From NCBI GenBank assembly GCA_020428895.1, contig JAGQLZ010000004.1:278-9642 (forward strand): 9,365 bases of DNA. Reading direction: 5' to 3'. Source of the DNA: Candidatus Kaiserbacteria bacterium (GTDB taxonomy: Bacteria > Patescibacteriota > Minisyncoccia > Phycocordibacterales > UBA918). This document shows positions 7,405 through 9,365 of the stretch, piece after piece. The stretch's first letter is position 1; each line of letters opens with the position of its first letter. Below the pieces are notes generated by a model that did not search any database, was not told the DNA's origin, and worked only from the letters and a program-made list of their open reading frames with translations. The position numbers and the translations under genes were made by a program.

Positions 7405-7424
7405 AGCGAAACTGCAGATCGCTC
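7404..7424 (+). repeat. Short hairpin at the end of the 57-aa gene
   Basis: GAGCGA (7404-7409) and TCGCTC (7419-7424) are exact complements with a nine-base loop. The hairpin starts at the last base of the TAG stop codon and precedes the much stronger hairpin at 7438-7473. No T-run follows it. Confidence 0.45.
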
Positions 7425-7437
7425 TTGATGACCCTTC

Positions 7438-7473
7438 GGGGTGGGCCGGCAATATTTATTGCCGGCCCACCCC
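7438..7473 (+). repeat. GC-rich 15-bp perfect hairpin without T-run
   Basis: GGGGTGGGCCGGCAA (7438-7452) pairs perfectly with TTGCCGGCCCACCCC (7459-7473) around TATTTA. Twelve of the fifteen pairs are G-C. The following bases (ACTACCTCGC) contain no T-run, so this is not a standard rho-independent terminator. It separates the 57-aa and 63-aa genes and could be an RNA-processing or mRNA-stability element, or a pause/partial terminator. Confidence 0.75.
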
Positions 7474-7517
7474 ACTACCTCGCTGTCACTGATTTAATAC
7501 AAACAAAGGAGAAGGTT

Positions 7518-7709
7518 TTGACCGAAACAGCCAAAGACCAGCGTCAATCTGATGCTGTTGTTGTCAAGATTAGAAATCACCAAACGGTTGGTTTCTTCGG
7601 CCAACAATTGACATACAGTGAATTGGTCGAATACATTGGTGAAAACTCTGCCACAATACAGTGGGAAAATTTTGGACCAGCTCCAAGATTCAAGAGCATT
7701 CGCTCCTAA
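7518..7709 (+). CDS. Small hypothetical protein, 63 aa, TTG start
   Basis: I do not recognise this protein. I chose the TTG at 7518 because AAAGGAG (7505-7511) lies six bases before it. The in-frame ATG at 7425 has no Shine-Dalgarno and would force translation through the GC-rich hairpin at 7438-7473. From TTG the protein is 63 aa: a charged start (TETAKDQRQ), a strand-like segment (DAVVVKIRNHQTVGFFG, 12-28), a probable helix (TYSELVEYI, 32-40), a second strand-like segment (SATIQWENF, 44-52) and a basic end (RFKSIRS). This suggests a small alpha/beta fold with no membrane segment. It ends five bases before a strong terminator, closing a possible smpB-57 aa-63 aa transcription unit just upstream of ssrA. 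A DNA- or RNA-binding role would be a guess. Confidence 0.65.
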   Translation: MTETAKDQRQSDAVVVKIRNHQTVGFFGQQLTYSELVEYIGENSATIQWENFGPAPRFKSIRS

Positions 7710-7714
7710 CCTTT

Positions 7715-7755
7715 GGTAGCGCCGCAGGACTGCGGCGCTACCTCTACTTTTTTTT
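7715..7755 (+). terminator. Rho-independent terminator after the small genes
   Basis: GGTAGCGCCGCA (7715-7726) and TGCGGCGCTACC (7731-7742) form a perfect 12-bp stem with loop GGAC. It is followed, after five bases, by a run of eight T's (7748-7755). It ends transcription coming from smpB and the two small genes, so ssrA downstream needs its own promoter. Confidence 0.93.
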
Positions 7756-7793
7756 GTACACCATTCCCTCAAAAAGTGTCTGGGAGACAGTTT

Positions 7794-7820
7794 TTGAATG
7801 TCATACCACTTAGGTACTCT
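7794..7820 (+). promoter_or_regulatory. Possible ssrA promoter
   Basis: Between the terminator at 7755 and the mature tmRNA start at 7825 the best match is TTGAAT (7794-7799) with TACTCT (7815-7820), a short 15-base spacer. An alternative is an extended -10 TGTCATACC at 7799-7807, which would give a short 5' leader for RNase P to remove. A promoter must exist in this 69-base gap, but the exact site is uncertain. Confidence 0.3.
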
Positions 7821-7824
7821 GTGA

Positions 7825-8215
7825 GGGGATGCTAGGCATCGACGAATGATCCGTGTCTCAGTGTGCAGTACCGAAGTTGAATTCATCTTCGTAAAAATGA
7901 ATTCACTTGTATGTGCAAAGAAAAACATACTAAGTCCGTATGCTAAGTCATTCGGATTTGCACCCGCATTTGCGTAAATCACGCTTGCCGATGCAACGCT
8001 CCTAATACCGAAGTTACATAAGTATTAGTGAGTGAAATAAACATGTAGCTCGGTTGATTACCTGTTTCAGTAATCGACTTAAATTCTTGAAAATCGAACA
8101 AATTGTGTTTTGTCACTTCTTCTAACAATTTGTTTTAAACTTAAGGAGTGACTATGTACTGTAGAAGCACCGTGGCCGCTCATTGCGGACGGGGGTTCAA
8201 CTCCCCCCATCTCCA
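7825..8215 (+). ncRNA. ssrA: tmRNA (transfer-messenger RNA, one-piece)
   Basis: Rescues stalled ribosomes with SmpB. The acceptor stem pairs GGGGATG (7825-7831) with CATCTCC (8208-8214); its third pair is G7827-U8212, the G3-U70 identity pair for alanyl-tRNA synthetase. The T-arm GGGGG-TTCAACT-CCCCC is at 8191-8207, preceded by the typical GGAC. The 5' part keeps the ATCGACG D-region motif. Four H-type pseudoknots can be drawn: PK1 7872-7876/7887-7891 with 7878-7886/7897-7905; PK2 8002-8008/8022-8028 with 8013-8019/8043-8049; PK3 8053-8061/8070-8078 with 8065-8069/8088-8092; PK4 8097-8105/8126-8134 with 8112-8121/8143-8152. A long-range helix 7865-7871/8156-8162 closes the ring. The base after discriminator A8215 is CTA, so the 3' CCA is not encoded and must be added by CCA-adding enzyme. 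Confidence 0.97.
7915..7977 (+). other. tmRNA tag-peptide reading frame
   Basis: Resume codon GCA at 7915, nine bases after PK1, opens 20 codons followed by TAA at 7975-7977. The tag reads AKKNILSPYA then KSFGFAPAFA. It begins with Ala, as expected for alanine charged on tmRNA followed by a resume codon, although the charged alanine itself precedes these residues. It is longer than the ten encoded residues of E. coli and ends in AFA instead of the more common LAA. Position relative to PK1 and the closing stop in the next stem support the frame. Confidence 0.88.
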
Positions 8216-8244
8216 CTAGATATGGAAATATATAGAAGAATATG

Positions 8245-8278
8245 GAAGTTTGCTCGAAAGAGTACGCTTCTTTATTTT
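8245..8278 (+). terminator. Terminator of ssrA
   Basis: Bases 8245-8255 pair with 8260-8270 around a GAAA tetraloop (8256-8259), giving about ten pairs with one T/C mismatch and two G-U wobbles. TTTATTTT follows directly. It lies 30 bases after the tmRNA 3' end. The T-run runs into the extended -10 of the next gene, so terminator and promoter are back to back. Confidence 0.7.
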
Positions 8279-8286
8279 GATATACT
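8278..8286 (+). promoter_or_regulatory. Extended -10 promoter giving a leaderless mRNA
   Basis: TG (8278-8279), one base, then TATACT (8281-8286) is the same extended -10 as in front of the exporter operon. The hexamer ends six bases before the ATG at 8293, so the predicted first transcribed base is the A of the start codon. There is no Shine-Dalgarno, consistent with leaderless translation. Confidence 0.6.
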
Positions 8287-8292
8287 TTCTCT

Positions 8293-8928
8293 ATGACACT
8301 TTTCAAAAAGCTAGCTACCATAAGCGCTGTGTATGGTGGCCTTTCATACATCGGAGGTATATTCGTGTATCTACAATTGCTCAAGTACGACAGCGTAAGT
8401 ACACCCAGTGAACAGCTCGCGATTATCGGCAACAACCCTGTCTTAGTGCATATCACTACGTTGCATATATACATCCTTTTCTCATTTGGAATTATTTTGC
8501 TGGCAACGTATCTGTATCTCAAATTAAAAGACCAACAGCCAGCACTGGGGTTACTTAGCCTCATCAGTGGAGTCGTCTGGTCAACCTTACTTATTGCCAG
8601 TGGTTTTATCTCAATGGGAGTTACTGCGATACTCATGAACGGAACAGCTGTCAGTGAACTCACCTTTGCATGGCAAGCTATCGACATTGTCAGCAACGCA
8701 CTTGGTGGGGGCAATGAACTAATAGGTGGAGTTTTTACCGGACTCCTAAGCCTTGCACTGTATAAAGCTCGTTACAGCTCTCTGGTCACCAGTTTGCTTG
8801 GTGTAGTCGTCTTCGTCGGCGGAATTATTTCTGCTCTGCCCTATTTAGCAGATGTCGGAATTGGCATTTTCGTCATCAGCCAGATCCTTTGGTTCTTTAG
8901 TCTTGCACGAGATATCACAAAACTATAA
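8293..8928 (+). CDS. Six-helix integral membrane protein, possibly DUF4386-like
   Basis: 211 aa with about six predicted membrane helices: roughly 8-30, 52-77, 83-113, 138-157, 162-184 and 187-206. A short N-terminal MTLFKKL and several Arg/Lys-bearing loops (LKLKDQQ, YKARY, ARDITKL) suggest the usual positive-inside orientation. The loop before helix 4 has a glycine-rich NALGGGNELIGG segment. Size, helix number and the small-residue pattern resemble DUF4386 membrane proteins of unknown function, but I cannot confirm this by reading. No catalytic motif is visible. The ATG at 8293 was chosen because it lies at the predicted transcription start. It is a single-gene unit between the ssrA terminator and a convergent oxidoreductase gene, with only 27 bases and no strong terminator between the two stop codons. 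Confidence 0.82.
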   Translation: MTLFKKLATISAVYGGLSYIGGIFVYLQLLKYDSVSTPSEQLAIIGNNPVLVHITTLHIYILFSFGIILLATYLYLKLKDQQPALGLLSLISGVVWSTLLIASGFISMGVTAILMNGTAVSELTFAWQAIDIVSNALGGGNELIGGVFTGLLSLALYKARYSSLVTSLLGVVVFVGGIISALPYLADVGIGIFVISQILWFFSLARDITKL

Positions 8929-8955
8929 ACAGAATTTATACTGACGACCCCACAC

Positions 8956-9365
8956 TTAAGAGATGCGAATCACCACACTACCCTTCTTTCTTCCTGAATC
9001 TACATAACGATTAGCTTCTATAATCTCATCAAGGTCAAAGGTTTTATCAATAGTAGCGACTAATTTTCCTTCGTCATACATTTTTGCTAACAATTCCAAG
9101 TCCGCAGTCGTGTTTTTTGCCACATCAAAACCTGACACAGTCACATACTTACCTCCTTCGGCAATTAGGTGCCCTGCCATAGCTTTTGAAATCTTACCCA
9201 CAGCATCAAAAACTACATCAAATTTACCTTCAATCTCCTCAAGTGGAGTCTCTTTATAGTTGTATACCTTAGATGCTCCGAGATTTTTGGTCAGTTCCAT
9301 ACCGTCCGGCCCACTTACTGCTATCACTTCAGCTCCCAGATACTTAGATACTTGCACGGCTGAAG
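8956..9365 (-). CDS. Zinc-type alcohol dehydrogenase/quinone reductase family (MDR) oxidoreductase, 3' part
   Basis: The frame is open from the window edge to TAA at 8958-8956, giving about 136 C-terminal residues of a family usually 310-340 aa. The visible part begins inside the NAD(P)-binding Rossmann fold: SAVQVSKYLGAEVIAVSG is the end of the nucleotide-binding turn and following helix and strand. LTKNLGASKVYNYKE, KFDVVFDAVGK and GGKYVTVSG follow in the normal MDR order. The end, IDKTFDLDEIIEANRYVDSGRKKGSVVIRIS, is the typical C-terminal return to the catalytic domain. The glycine-rich core and any zinc ligands lie outside the window, so whether it is a zinc alcohol dehydrogenase or a zinc-free quinone reductase cannot be decided; the C-terminus resembles NAD(P)-dependent quinone-reductase-like members most. 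Substrate unknown. Confidence 0.9.
   Translation of the reverse strand, partial: SAVQVSKYLGAEVIAVSGPDGMELTKNLGASKVYNYKETPLEEIEGKFDVVFDAVGKISKAMAGHLIAEGGKYVTVSGFDVAKNTTADLELLAKMYDEGKLVATIDKTFDLDEIIEANRYVDSGRKKGSVVIRIS

Noticed and set aside
7182..7475. 97-codon minus-strand frame opposite the 57-aa gene
   Set aside because: It reads antisense through both hairpins, with low-complexity Ser-rich translation and no start signal.
7425..7517. ATG at 7425 as the start of the 63-aa gene
   Set aside because: It has no Shine-Dalgarno and would place a perfect GC-rich hairpin inside the coding region; the TTG at 7518 has AAAGGAG at ideal spacing.
7494..7982. 162-codon minus-strand frame
   Set aside because: It runs antisense through the 63-aa gene, its terminator and the tmRNA tag region, with no Shine-Dalgarno or family resemblance.
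8191..8215. T-arm and acceptor as the 3' half of a tRNA gene
   Set aside because: No anticodon or D-arm lies at tRNA distance upstream; the 5' acceptor partner is at 7825, making it a tmRNA.
8186..8218. Phage or island attachment site at the tmRNA 3' end
   Set aside because: ssrA is a known integration site, but no direct repeat of this segment and no integrase gene is present in the window.
8079..8714. 211-codon minus-strand frame spanning the tmRNA 3' end and the membrane protein gene
   Set aside because: It overlaps the whole T-arm of ssrA and most of the gene at 8293. Its GGVEPPS stretch is the classic spurious translation of a reverse-complemented T-arm.
1..9365. CRISPR arrays, insertion sequences or rRNA/tRNA genes
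   Set aside because: No regularly spaced repeats, transposase motifs or rRNA-like sequence were seen on either strand.

Overview
The window (about 40% G+C by eye) looks like part of a compact, AT-rich bacterial chromosome. The most likely source is a member of the Patescibacteria/CPR, perhaps Parcubacteria-like. This is inferred from tight packing, short gaps, several start codons with no Shine-Dalgarno sequence, a membrane fusion protein with a large insert, and hypothetical exported coiled-coil proteins. No 16S rRNA or taxonomic marker is present, so the assignment is tentative. All ten stop codons seen are TAA or TAG, and no reading frame needs TGA recoding.

Layout. Positions 1-32 are a palindromic terminator of an upstream gene. 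Positions 95-3557 are a three-gene operon for a MacAB-like ABC exporter: membrane fusion protein, FtsX/MacB-type permease and ATPase, separated by 1-3 bases. A 52-base perfect palindrome (3563-3614) is a bidirectional terminator shared with the convergent gene at 3617-4348. That gene encodes an exported coiled-coil protein with a very acidic tail. It lies downstream of ftsH (4491-6593, minus strand), with a hairpin and an AT-rich palindrome between them.

ftsH is divergent from smpB (6709-7152), the tmRNA partner. Two small SD-led genes (7231-7404 and 7518-7709) follow smpB among several strong hairpins, ending at a clear terminator (7715-7755). Next comes a complete tmRNA gene (ssrA, about 7825-8215). 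Its alanyl acceptor stem with G3-U70, four pseudoknots, a tag frame (AKKNILSPYA followed by KSFGFAPAFA) and T-arm can all be read directly. It has its own terminator (8245-8278), which abuts the promoter of a six-helix membrane protein gene (8293-8928). The window ends in the C-terminal part of a minus-strand zinc-type alcohol dehydrogenase/quinone reductase family gene.

How the genes work together. The centre of the window is a protein quality-control neighbourhood: SmpB and tmRNA rescue stalled ribosomes and tag the products, and FtsH is a membrane AAA+ protease of a family known in E. coli to degrade some ssrA-tagged proteins. The most unusual signals are a perfect 18-bp inverted repeat inside the smpB coding sequence, the two unrecognised small genes with structured leaders between smpB and ssrA, and the insert at the hairpin tip of the membrane fusion protein.
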